From Sanguinoderma infundibulare (lineage: Eukaryota > Basidiomycota > Agaricomycetes > Polyporales > Polyporaceae), in NCBI GenBank assembly GCA_032821775.1, contig JAVLRN010000012.1:2108001-2172000 (forward strand): a stretch of DNA of 64,000 nucleotides, written 5' to 3'. This document shows, piece after piece, positions 24,260-35,617 of the stretch. The notes under the pieces were generated by a model. It searched no databases and had not been told where the DNA came from. It saw nothing but the letters and a program-made list of their open reading frames with translations. Within the stretch, counting starts at the first letter, position 1, and the number at the start of each line of letters is the position of its first letter. Position numbers and translations under genes: made by a program.

Positions 24260-25731
24260 CTATCCAAGCACCTTCCGAATACCCTCCTTCTGCGCAGCGG
24301 TTAACTTGTCAGGGAACACGACCTCCCACTTGACGATCAAGTCGCCCTTCTGCTTCACCACGCCCGCTTTCCTCACCGGCATGCCTTCCCCTGGGACGAC
24401 TGTCGGCTGCCCGGGCTTGACGATACCCGCGGGCGGTGGGACTTGAATCTTTCGCCCATCTAGGTGCTCCACCACCTGCTTCTTCCCCGTGCCGGTGAGC
24501 GCATCGACGAGCGGGATCTTCAAGGTCGCGACGAGGTCGTTGTTGTCGCGCGAGAGCCGCTCGTGCGGTTTCTCCTCCACGACGAACACCAGGTCCTGCG
24601 CCTCCCCGCTTGGCTGCTCGTTCCCGGCGCGAGGGAAGCGGATCTTGGTCCCGCTCTTCCAGCCGGGGTGGATTTGGATCTCGAGCACCTTCTCCTCCGT
24701 CTCCCCGTTCAGTAAGCGCCGCCCAACCTTCAAGTGCTTCGTCGTGCCCGTGTAGAGGTCCTCCAACGATACTTTAAGCGGCTTGGTGATTTCGGAGAGC
24801 TGTGGGGATGCGGGGGCGGACGTGGTTCTGTTCGGGGTCGCACGACCGCCGGGCATGCCCCCCGGCATACCCCCGGAGAAGAACGATCCGGACATGTCAT
24901 CGTCCTCGTCGAACATGCTTCCGCCTGTGCGCGTCGACCGTGTGCCTCCAGGGAAGCCACCCATGCCGCCGAAGCCCATGCCGCCAAGTCCGGACATGCC
25001 GAAAATCTGTCTGGAGTAGTAGCAATCGTTTGCATGTGAGTGTTGATGCACCTTGGAAGGAAACGAAGACTCACTCGAAGATCGTGTTCGGGTCTGTTGG
25101 CGAGAAGCCGCCCCGACCGCCGCCGAATCCTCCAGGGCCAGAGGTGAAGGTGTAGGTGGAGCCTCCGGGGAACCCGCCGAAGCTAGAGAAGCCACCGGGG
25201 CCACCTGCACCTTGGGGAGGTACGCCTCCACCCTTCAGACCCTCCTCGCCAAGCTGGTCATAGATTGTCCGCTTTTGCTTGTCGCTCAAGACTTCGAAGG
25301 CCTCGGAAATCTGCCGAGAAGTGTCAGCATTCATGCCATGATGTGCGTCGATGCGCGAAGTTGAGTCGTGTGCCCGCAGTGAAATGTTTGGATCCAAAGC
25401 GTCTTGGACGCATACCATGTCTAACGCTCTGGCCTCCCATTCCTCCTACTCTCCTGTATCCGCTCCGATTCACTGCAGGCTACCCCGCCCCAAACCCGAC
25501 CCCGGCCGAAAAGATCATGTACACACCTCCTTGAACTTTTTCGCGGCTTCTTCTGACCCACCATTGCGGTCCGGATGCCACTTCAACGCCTGAAGACTCG
25601 CGTGTCAGCACGACGTCTTATGAGTCATGCGCGATCTCTGCCGTGCTCACCATCTTCTTGTACGCCTTTTTGATGTCATCCTCGTTGGCGTCACGGGGGA
25701 CACCGAGAAGCTTGTAGTAGTCTGCACCCAT
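24260..25731 (-). CDS. SIS1: Class B DnaJ/Hsp40 co-chaperone (Sis1 type)
   Basis: A 376-residue Hsp70 co-chaperone. Exons are 25651-25731, 25527-25589, 25075-25310 and 24260-25010. The J domain occupies residues 1 to about 68 ([20 protein letters not shown]), with the HPD motif at 32-34 that stimulates Hsp70 ATPase. A Gly/Phe-rich region follows ([14 protein letters not shown]), then a Gly/Met-rich stretch ([15 protein letters not shown]). The two C-terminal substrate-binding subdomains run from about 180 to the end, with [18 protein letters not shown] and [20 protein letters not shown] near the dimerisation end. There is no CXXCXGXG zinc finger, which separates it from class A Ydj1. Yeast Sis1 acts in the cytosol and nucleus on translation and prion propagation. 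It is transcribed divergently from the VTC1-like gene. Confidence 0.94.
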
Positions 25732-26089
25732 CGTGGTGTGTCGGGTAGGCTCAGAAACGCAGACTCAAAGCAAAGGCACAAGCGTAGATGTCAGGGGAGC
25801 TCGTCGTTATAAGTTATTGCATGCTGGCATTCTCGATCCCGCCAACAGACCGGCGGGAACACCAGTCATTGCCAGAACATCCTAGAACGGGCTTCAGCCA
25901 CACTGACGTCGTTTCCCATCACTCCGCCTCACTCTCAGCAATCTCCGCCATGCGCGTGACACCCCGGGTGTCACAATTATGTCATCGTGACAGAGACCGC
26001 ATGGTTGCGGGCCGGACGTCGTCCTCGTCGTTTGCGTCCTCCTCCCACCTTCCTTTGCGCACCCGACCGCGACGGCCTCGACGACAACG
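25732..26089. promoter_or_regulatory. Shared divergent promoter, DnaJ and VTC1-like genes
   Basis: 358 bp between two opposing ATGs. It contains the perfect palindrome described separately and further GTGAC/GTCAC half-sites just downstream of it. A TATA-like TTATAA lies near 25807, about 75 bp from the DnaJ ATG. No canonical three-unit heat-shock element was found, although separated GAA units occur near 25875-25890. Confidence 0.6.
25956..25974. promoter_or_regulatory. Perfect 9+1+9 inverted repeat
   Basis: GTGACACCC and GGGTGTCAC flank a single C, giving a 19-bp palindrome. It lies in the middle of the divergent promoter. Such symmetry suits a dimeric DNA-binding protein. Function inferred only from position and symmetry. 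Confidence 0.45.
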
Positions 26090-27066
26090 ATGGCAACTCC
26101 TAGGCCCCCACGCGCGTCCAACGGCAGCGAGGATGACGACAAACGCAATTCTCTAATCCGCAGGTCGTGGTACGCCATGACCGATATCCTCTCCCCCTTT
26201 TCCCCCTCCGCACTCGCTTCTCTTCCCAAGAAGACCTTCCAGCGACGCCCTCGCTACACTCGTGCGGACAATGTCCCGGATGCCTCTCAGGATGAGAACG
26301 GCCAGATGCCGACCGTGCGCGACTACCACGCGATCAATCATCTGCCCCCCCAGGTCCGTGTTCCCAAGAAAATCGCGACGCCGATCAAAGTAGAGGGCAA
26401 AGTTTGGTTTTCAAACGAGCGCAGTACGTCGTGCCTATGACCCAGAACGGTCCCGGTGGTTGTTGAGCTGCCTCCCATCTCCGCAGCGTGGATATCGTAC
26501 CTTCAGACGGCCGTTCTCATCGGAACGCTCGCCCTCGCACTATTCAACGCATCCAAGGACCAGATCGCCAGGAATTTCGCATATGCGTACGCCGCCTTGA
26601 GTGTCGCCGTGCTGGTGCGTTCATGTCCGATTTGCCCATGCGAGAGAGCCACTTCATATTCCGGTCGTCCTGTCCCAGGTATACGGTTATGCAGTCTACC
26701 AACAGCGCATCTCCATGATCCGGCGACGGGATCCAGGCCATTTTAGTACGTTCGGAGACATTTTCCACTCCCTTGAAGTTTGTATCTCATGTTTCATCAC
26801 CTGTTCAGACCAGATCGCAGGTCCGGTGCTCATCAGCGCATTCTTGTTCTTCGCCGTCCTTGCCAATTTCATCATACGGGGTGAGTTCGATCCCAGTTCA
26901 CATGCATACCACTTTCCGAGGGCTCAAGCCGAACATCCGGTCATGCACCACAGTTCGCGAGTTGTAGGTGTTACATATCCACTGCTACCAGGCTCCATGC
27001 TGACTTGACCTCCTGTTGCTCAGGCAGAGGAAGAATATTCCGACCGGATTGCCGTTTGTTCTTTAG
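26090..27066 (+). CDS. VTC1: VTC1-like DUF202 membrane protein
   Basis: A 217-residue membrane protein of the DUF202/VTC family, related to the small subunit of the vacuolar transporter chaperone, which makes polyphosphate and passes it into the vacuole. Exons are 26090-26423, 26487-26614, 26679-26745, 26809-26880, 26954-26963 (10 nt) and 27024-27066. The core begins near residue 92 (KKIATPIKVEGKVWFSNERT), keeping the Lys and Glu-Arg shared with yeast Vtc1. Three membrane helices follow: TWISYLQTAVLIGTLALALF, YAYAALSVAVLVYGYAVY and GPVLISAFLFFAVLANFIIR, with RRRDPGHF between the last two. The tail is VRELQRKNIPTGLPFVL. The N-terminal 90 residues are an extension absent from yeast Vtc1. No SPX or polymerase domain is present. 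Confidence 0.88.
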
Positions 27067-30000
27067 CTGTCGACGTCGGGGTTCTACACCGCCGTAGACG
27101 TTTCAATGGACCGTTCGTCGTCAATATGTATTGTTTCGCAATCTCAGCCTGCTGCCGAACGTTGACGTTCTTAACGTTTATTGAGCGTGATATCAATGCT
27201 CAAGATATTTGGCAAAACTCCAAATATAGGCGATCGGCTCTCGACCATTCGAGAACTCGTATGTATGTGCTTCACGAAGTTCCGGGTGCAGAGACCGAGC
27301 GCCGCCAGAAGAGAGGAGCCCTCGTCATAGGGAGCTAGCGCGGTAAGTGATCTACATCGCAGCCTCTCCGTCTATTCATGCAGAATCAGGGTCTCGCCGT
27401 CTAGTGGCTGAAGCAACCAGTTTGAAATACGCATCCTTCTATGCGCAGTACAAAGTTCAGCCTTCATGGGCAAGGCTGACCGCATGCTTTCCCGGAAATG
27501 TAGATATTCTCATTCCTGCCCTGGATGCCGTCCCTGTGCTCACATCCGTCACTCACTTGCCAATATCCTTCTGAATCCATCCAGTCGTTCTGACAGCCCA
27601 TAGGTCGGGCATAACCCCGACGGCCCGGCCGCCACGACAGCCAATAGCTTCGTGAGCGCGTCGCCGCCTACATGGCGCCACAGAACGCTGCTACTAATGT
27701 TCACCGATGCACCCCAGCGAACTTAAAGTCGCTTCAGATCGGTTCTCCCAAGCTCCCCAGCGCCCCAGCTCGGGGTGGCCCCGGGGCCTAGAGTCTATCA
27801 GTGCGTTTACGTCCTTGCAGCATCGCTCTTTTCCGAGCCTTTGCCCTCTACGGACTGACCGTTGAATTGCAGGCCCAGGCCGCCGATAAGCCGCCATTCA
27901 TTCTCTCGGCTAGCCGCTAGATGGCGCGGGCGTGCGATGGCCTCGTGGTTACGAGCGTCCGGCTGGGGGTTCTACGTCTCCCGGCTGTTCTCCACAGCCT
28001 CGTCAGGGAAGACGCGGGCGAGCGTGGACGGCATCCGGTGTGCCCTTGTGGTGCAGTCGTACAGTCAGCGGCGGATACTCATGTACTCATGCTCGGCTCG
28101 TCTCCGCCTCACAGGAGGCAGGATCCAGGGGCTCTGCCTCGTTGTGCCCCGCTCCGGTTGCTGTGCGCCCGAGGCTCCCGGCGATCCGTGTAGCAGCGAG
28201 GGCCGAAGTGTGCCGTCGACGGCTCTCTTGGCACCCTGTGGACGACATCGCGCGATCGAGGGCGACTTGGGGAGCTGAATCGACGGTGAGGTCACGGAGA
28301 TGATACTGAATTGGGCGACATGAAGCCTTGCTGACTAGGCCGCTATTATTTTTGTTGCCAGTTTGCAGGGTGGAAAATCGAAATCGAGCGAGCAGTACGT
28401 ACGAAAGGCGGCAGGAGGAGGGCACACATGGCGACCCCAATACAGCAGCTGCCACCGTCAACCGCTAGTAGATCCGGGGACGTGCGGCAGGTGTACGAAA
28501 CCGGGAGGCGGAAGCGGAGGGTGGCTAAAGTGACGTCCCTACGGCATATATGCTCTTCCATCCTGCTTCTCTATGCGATATCGTTCACGGCGGCTGGCCA
28601 CCGCGGCCAATCTATCGTTAATCTTCAGACGGCGAGTCTTCAGCCCTGCATCGATGGCGTTCACCTCTTCAAGGTTCTCCCGCGTTCTTCCTGCAACTTA
28701 GGCGCTAAAGACAGCGTTAGCTGGCAGCGCGTCAAATCCCGCAGGAGAATATGGCAAGTCGTTTTCCTAAACACATCCGAGTGCTGATACTGTTGGGCAC
28801 GAGTCAGCCACACACGCCTGAATCTGGCGGAAGGCATGCCATATTCGCCTTGCCCGCTGCAGAGAATGGTCAATCGCGTTGGCTTCCCTGGCGTGTATCG
28901 GGAGCGCGCCGCGCTTTTCAAGCTCGAGATCGGGGCCATGTTGGCGGCGCGAGCAGGGGTGCGAGGTTCCGTGTCGATGGCATGCAGCAGCGGCGCTGGG
29001 GATGGCAATTTTGCTGCTTTCTTCCGCCACCACTCCATCCAAGGTTCAAGGTTCAACTTTGAAGCCTGTCTTGCGGACCTTGTCCTGCCGATGCGGCAAT
29101 TTCAAAAGAGATACCTCCGTTCGCGCGGCTAACCAAGTTGCAAAGTGACGGCGCCCGTTCCATTGGAAGTATGTTTTTTTCATCCAGGCTCGTATCGCGC
29201 CAATTAATGGATCCTGATGGATGGCGCCTAAGCCGGTCAATGAGGCCCCTTTGTACTTACTTGCTCGCTGTGGTTGGTTTTCCTTGTTCTGCATCCGTCG
29301 AGTCCGACGAAATCTCTCATTGGACAGATTGACAGGTAATATCCGTTGACAACTGGATCGTGTTCTAGCTCCCCGTGCCTTGCTCCGTTGCCAAGGATAT
29401 GACGTCCTGAGCGCGCATGAACGATCCAGAATTGCAGGTATCGCTCTATCAGTGTCTATCCCATCCCTCCATGTGCACGTCCGTCCTATCCGTCCCTCCG
29501 TCCCTGAACGTAAGTCGTGGACGGTGGCGGGAGCGAACGCGACTGTTCGTACCTCGTGCTTCTGCAGTTCGCTCTGCGCGAAGTGGGGCTAGCTATTCGG
29601 CTGCACGGTGCGGTTGCGATTATACCCGACTCAGGGTGGCACAATGTAAGCATCCGGCTCTCAGGTGTTGAATGCGATTCAGTCTCGGAGCTCGACGATT
29701 CTTCGGGACTGAGATCGGCGCAACGTCTCCGTCCGAGTAGATTATCGTGTCTGCTGTAAAACGTGCATTCAAGGCAAGCTGAACCTGAGCGTGTTTGAGA
29801 GCGATTCGATCTGCGCGTACGGCGTCCCCGGAAGCCGCTCGCGCAGCCCTCGATGATTCCATTTCCAAGTTTGTCGGGGCTTCGGTCACCTTCGGGGCCG
29901 AGCTAGGATGCGGCTTTCCATAAAGCCCCAGCCAGAGTTGTGCACGAGGTACATACATGCGCCTCCGCGCAGCTGGCCTCTCAACGCGGGAAGACGATGA

Positions 30001-32271
30001 CGCAATTCCATCTTGAACATGGTTACATATCGCTCTCGATTTTCTGACGGAGTGCACGTGAAGGCTATTGTTCCCGCGACAGAAAACATGCTGTAAACAT
30101 GACGAGAACCGTTTGCGCAAGACTACTAGAAGGCGCGGTCCGCCATGAGGTGAGTATGAGCATCGCGATCTGCGTGCGCATGGTTCAACCTCGGAAATCA
30201 TAGATGCGCGTAGCTGGAGAGAAAGGCTAGACTAGACGTTCGAGCCCCCATCTCACTGCTATTTTCCTCGGGATATTTGCGTGCATGGAACACACACAGG
30301 ATCCGCAGTTCTGAACCGGGGTCCGGTTTTCCGCCGCGATTCGTAGCCGTGTATTGACTTGCATGGGAGTCGCTCACGACATGGGCGGGGAAGAGCAGGC
30401 ACCGCGGAAGGACTGCTGGAGGTGGAAGATCGGTCCCATGGAGGCATACACTGCTTACGGTACCACAGCACGATGGCCGACCTTGGTGCTTGGGAACGAT
30501 CGTAGCGTGGAACAAGTGGGTAAAATCACGGAGACACCGCCCAGCTACGCTTGGCTCACAACTTGGCACGAGACTCAATGCACGACTGTTGAACATGGTT
30601 TCAGCTGCCCGGTTTTGTATATCCAGTCCCTCCTTTCCTGAAACCATTCAAAAGAGTCGCCACTCACCGTGCAAGGATAAGGAGGAACTGAGAACTCGAA
30701 TGGGATCACGAGACGATCCGTGCCCAATGCACAGCGCCACCTGGGCGAAAACAGCTCGTTTCAGCATGCCGTAACGGCCCCAAGCGCTGACTACGATGCA
30801 GAAGGGACGCAGAGCCGCGGGAGACTGTCACGGCGAGGGTGTGTAAACGCACCACGCGGTGTGCACCGTCTTCGAAGGCTCTCGGGGGACGAGAAGCGAA
30901 GGGAAGGGGTCGCCTCCGATTGCAGAGTGCGACGGGAGATGCTCTGGAGGGAGGGGCAAGCGAAGCACGAGGAGTCAAAATCAGTGCGTGTCGTAATCCG
31001 CTGCTTCTGATATTCAACTGCGAAGGCCTGGTGGCAACGACTGCCTCCGTAGGCATTGTGGCGTGAGATGGGAACGTCGCGCCTGGATGGAATAACGTCA
31101 GCTCGCGCGACTCCGTTCCGACACGTCCAAGCGGCGCCGCGCGCGAGGACGAGCGAGTGAGCGAGCGTGCCGCGCTTCCCAACCCGGCGAGCCGGGTGAG
31201 AATGCCCATCTGCCAAGCGAGCGAGCCTGAGCAATATCGCGCCAGAAGGGAGGGCTGTCCGCTGCCGCAGCGGACGCGGTCTCCGCGGAACAGCTGACCT
31301 TCCGCGATTCCTCGTTCCATGATATTCCTACCGCACGGAAGCGCTGGAGGAGGGGTCCAGGACCCCAGCTCTTCGGCGTGGAGCTCCAGAACAAGCTCGT
31401 AAGGACCCGAAGGCGAAGGTAGCGATTACTAGGAGCGTCTAAGTATAACAGTAACGAGAGTCAGAGAGTCTATCAGACCCCACCGGGAAAGGCTAGGGAA
31501 GAACAAACGTGTGAGTCTTTCTGCACTTGCGGTCCGCCTTCGACGTGGGGCCCCGCCCCCGTGAACGCGTCGAACGGAGCTCGCTATCGCAGCCGTCATG
31601 GTTTCTCATAAGCTCATCGCTGCATTGATCGCGCATTGTGCGGCCGTATCCGAGTTTTGAAAGACGTGAGAGCCTCGGCGTGCGTCGCTGGTGCGCCTTC
31701 GCCAAATCGGAGGCCATAGAAAAAAACTCTGGAACTTGGGCATGACTGATCGTATATCAGCCGCTCGTGCTGCAACAACGACCGAAAGTACGACATAACA
31801 GAATACCAGAAGACATCGGGGATTCTAGCTGCGCCCCCCCGCACGGGTGCAAGCCGCTGTTTGACATGCTCATCCTCGTGCCAGCGAGCGTGCGGGGATG
31901 AGAGAGAAGGCAGAATGCAGAGGCCGCACGAGAGGAAGGGGAATGACAAAGGCCGCTGTTTCCCCGAAGCGACGAGAGGCCCAGTGCGACCGCAGGAGAG
32001 ATTTGGACATCGACGCCCTGGATCCATCGATTTACCTGCACCCGTCAGTCAGCCTCGTCTTTTGGTTCAGCGTTCAAACGCTCGACTGGCAAACCTTCGC
32101 ATCACGTCTGGCTCGTATCTCAGCCCATTTACGTGCTCCCATCAGCGTAACACGACGACGGGGTGGCAGGCGACGGCCAAGAGTGCTAGAGTCGCGGCAT
32201 ACACCAGGGACCAGAAACGCGGATCAGAATACAAAAGGCAAGCAACCATCGACATCCGCGAGAGCACTCAC
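27067..32271. other. Gene-poor 5 kb region
   Basis: No supported gene, RNA gene or mobile-element domain. Open frames up to about 200 codons exist on both strands, but their composition is Arg/Ser/Pro-heavy and they overlap one another in several frames, as expected by chance in GC-rich DNA. It may contain old repeat relics that I cannot identify by eye. Confidence 0.5.
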
Positions 32272-32550
32272 CCCCGAATCGCTATCTGGCCCTGCGAACA
32301 CGCCGGAGAAATGAGGTGTCGAGAGAGCCCGAGCGGCATCATGCATCAGGAACGTCTGCGCCCGAGCGGCAGTCAAGACATGGAGTCGGAGTGGAACTGG
32401 CGGTGGGTGATCAAATTCAACGACGATGCCGAGCGCCTTATAAAGCGTTGCAATGTCGCCCTCAGACGACGTTGTTCCTATGACCATTCGACGCCCCTCT
32501 GCCGCGCACGAAGGTTCGTGTTCCGACACAGCACAGCTACGACGATCCAT
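32272..32550 (-). other. Possible isolated exon
   Basis: A 93-codon open stretch on the minus strand from an ATG at 32550, ending exactly at a consensus donor (GTGAGT at 32266-32271). The peptide (for example KALGIVVEFDHPPPVPLRL then LSTPHFSGVFAGPDSDSG) looks more protein-like than its neighbours, but I found no certain following exon and recognise no family. It may be a relic or chance. Confidence 0.2.
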
Positions 32551-32778
32551 GGAATGGGGGCATGCCCAGCAGCGAATGCGATAGCAAGGACGACAAGGTA
32601 CAATCTACGTATTACTATGCTCGGAGACGGTGTGCGCTAAAATACAGTGTCTAGAATAGTCCGGGGCGATACACATACACGCGGGTTCAAGCCAGCGTCG
32701 GACCATCGAAGGTGGCCGGACGAGATGCAGATGCGGGGCGGGTGAGGAGGGGAAGAACGGTGTGGCCACCGGCGGAGG

Positions 32779-33417
32779 CTATGGGTAGTGGCCTGACGGG
32801 ACAGGTACGTCCGTGGCAACGATGGCCAATTTTACGATGCGGCGGCTGTCGAAGCTCGGGTCGGCGGACTCGGATTCGATCCTATGAAGCGTGCGGAGAT
32901 GGGGTCTCAGAAGAAGATCATGACCCAGGACGCGCGAGCGCGACAGGTCGGGGGCTTTGGCACTCACTCGACGTTCACGGACTTGTGGCGTTCGAAGAGT
33001 GCGAGCTTGGACGATCCGGGGAGGGGCTTCCTGACGTTCCTGATCACATAGTAGCCCCCCAGCATCCCGTTCTGAGCAAAGAAGGCGCGCGCGAGAGAGA
33101 GAGAGAGAGAGAGCACGAGGTGAGAACCTTGTTCAAGCTTGTATGAGGTCACACGGTTATGAACTCACTCGGTTGGCCCCGTCGCGTGGGACCTCGACCG
33201 CGTTCAACCAGTCCACGTTCAGGCAGAAGCCAGATGACTGGAGCATTGCGAGGACAATCTTCTGGAGCCCGACGCGCGTGAGCGGAGAGCCGTTGAATGT
33301 GAATTCCAGCCGCTGAGAGAACGTCTCGTCGAGCGCCTGGAGGCAGTCGCGTTCGGACTTGGCTTCGAACACCCTCTTGATGTGCTCGATCGACCACGAG
33401 TAGAAGGTGGAGAGCAT
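32779..33417 (-). CDS. Small conserved-looking protein, NTF2-like fold suspected
   Basis: A 151-residue protein. Exons are 33169-33417, 32968-33071 and 32779-32881, with consensus splice sites and exact phase. The order of segments resembles SnoaL/NTF2-like domains: an N-terminal helix pair (SWSIEHIKRVFEAKSERDCL, QALDETFSQRLEFTFNG), then LTRVGLQKIVLAML and a beta-rich second half (VDWLNAVEVPRD, GMLGGYYVIRNVRK, ALFERHKSVNVEIE, RRIVKLAIVATDV). No catalytic residues can be assigned and no signal peptide is visible. The gene is isolated, with more than 2 kb of apparently empty DNA on one side and 5 kb on the other. The gene model is solid; the fold is inferred from pattern only. Confidence 0.72.
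33093..33113. repeat. GA dinucleotide tract in an intron
   Basis: A run of about ten GA repeats inside intron 1 (33072-33168) of the small NTF2-like gene. On the transcribed strand it reads CT and would lengthen the pyrimidine tract before the 3' splice site. Confidence 0.85.
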
Positions 33418-35617
33418 GTTCGACGAGGAGTAGAGGTGGAGCGAGAGAGGTCCGACAGGCGGTTTTCAGAGGGCGGCGAGACGGGGAAGGGGGGTGCTGG
33501 GGACGATGGTTTCATGAGCAGGATTTTATAGGCAGACGGGGTGCGACGGGAACAAATCGTCCCGGGAGCGGACACATACGCTGGATCAGGATCCAGGACC
33601 CCGATAACATAACCACGGCTCGCCCGTCAGGACTTGCCCCAAACGCGACCACGCGCCGAGCCCTCCAGGCGGCGACACGGGGTAGGAGGACATATCGGCA
33701 ATAACGGCAGCACGAACCCGAGCCAACGCCCGATTCGCCGTGGGGGGCCCCCGCGATCCTGCGATCGTGGAGGAGAGGGCGACCGACAACGCATCTACTC
33801 GCAGCCCGGCGGGCTTCGAGAGGGAACGTTTCGAACCGCGAAGCTTCGCTATCACGGAAGCAACCCCATGCTTGACTTCAATTCGGGATGACATCGCCCG
33901 TCCTGGCGCGGACCTTGATGAATCTCGGAAGCTGCCCTTCCTCCGATGTCTCCCATGAAAGTGTCTAGGCCGTATCACATAGAACGCGTGTGTCCCTTCT
34001 GATCGTCGACCGAAGCATTGCCACGGAAAGCTTCGTCCTGCCAGATGCATCCCATACGCGCGCATTCGAACACGCCCGAGTGCGGCCTCGCGAAAGGGAC
34101 GGCAAATGCCACCAATGGCTGCCCAGGCCGTTGGCAGGTCCGCCGTATGGCCCCCTGTGAGGTCAACGCCGCGCGAACGCGAACGCATGAGCATCATGAG
34201 ACGGGGCATGGACGTACACGTGCAAGCTTGGTCGACAGAGATCCTTTCTGGCGCGCGCGCGCCTTGGGAGATTGACTCGTGGCAGGCCGATCTCACCTCG
34301 CCGATCTTTCAGGCTGCTGCGCTCGGGGAAACCATCAGAGAGAGTGTGTGCAAGAAATGCGGAGGGAATGGGATGACGATGCTTACATGATCCGTGGGGT
34401 CGTTACACATGCCCACATCGCCAAACAGCGCGGCGAGCTGTACCCATGGTTCCCGAGGTTGCGCCTCGCAGCCAATGGTGCGGCGCCGATGCGCATAGGC
34501 CAACGGGAGGACGTATGCGCGATATGGCGACCCCGCCTCGAATGAAGGTAGTGCGAGTGCGAGATCGCCGCTCCTTCGTCCGTCGGTGCGCTTAATTTCC
34601 GTCAGTAGACTTCAAGGTCAAGTAATTCCGCGCCTCAGGGTTGCGGTTGGAAAACTTACACCCTAACGCCACGACGGCTGTGTTTGACGTTTGGGTTCGC
34701 CAGGGTTCGCTGTGGGTGCGGGTATGGCTCTCCCGGCTGCTGCGCGCATTGTAGGACGTGCACGAGGCAGTCCCACATACGGCGGCTGTCCACATGAATG
34801 AGAATGAGTGTGGGATCCCCCTCGGGTGCCGTCCAAGGTGCGTCCACGTCCCGTTTCAACGTCGACGCCCTTCGAGAGCGCACGTCAAATAGCGCGTGGG
34901 ATCTGCGCGACGCGTGCTGTTATGCTTATCGACTGCCGCCGGGTGGAGTCGTCCGGCTCAACGCGTGTCACTCATCCAGAATTCGCGGCTCGGCCGGCTC
35001 GCATTGCTCTGTGGGGTTGGTTCCAAGGACGCTGTCAGCGAGGAAGGGGGCAATAAGGATAAGAAGATGTAGCCAACCGAGTGGAACCACGCAATCTCTT
35101 GCAATATAGCTCTTCCCATTGCAGACGGCAGTATAAGGCCGAGTTCGATCAGGGTTTCACCAATTGAGTCGCATGAAGTCATAGACCTCGAGTTGACGGC
35201 ATAGCCCTGCCTGGACTTCCGCACGCAAAGAAGGGCAGCCCTTCTCGGGAAGTAGGCCCACCAAAAAGCAAAACGTCTCATCAGCGCACTGTGCAGGTAG
35301 TCTGACACGGACGAGAAACAGAGCTATAGAACGCCCCGGAGCATGTCAGCACGAGACCTGAGCGCTGAAGCATGTTTGAAAGCTCCCACTCACCGTAGCT
35401 CTCCAGCAGCCACGCCCATTGCGGATCCCCAACTCGGCGCGGCCTCATGGCCGAGACGAGCGGAGTGGCACGGAAAGCAGGCGGGGACGCCGACACAGAA
35501 CAGGCCTTGCGCAGCGGCGTGGATCAAGTTGGAACCCTGGCTGCGGGCCATGCGGACTACATGATACAAAAAAGGAATACATCTCGACTGTGAGCTCGGA
35601 CGCGAGCACGAGCCCTC
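33418..35617. other. Intergenic, no supported gene
   Basis: 2.2 kb that includes the promoter of the small NTF2-like gene and the 3' flank of DBP5. No further coding chain is supported. Confidence 0.55.

Noticed and set aside
25866..25895. Heat-shock element in the DnaJ promoter
   Set aside because: GAA units are present but their spacing does not give three contiguous alternating nGAAn/nTTCn units.
30706..31320. 204-codon minus-strand open frame
   Set aside because: Composition is typical of non-coding GC-rich DNA and no splice or family evidence supports it.
31861..32640. 259-codon plus-strand open frame
   Set aside because: Arg/Ser/Thr-rich with no motif, no leader-like context, and overlapped by open frames in other phases. 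Treated as chance.
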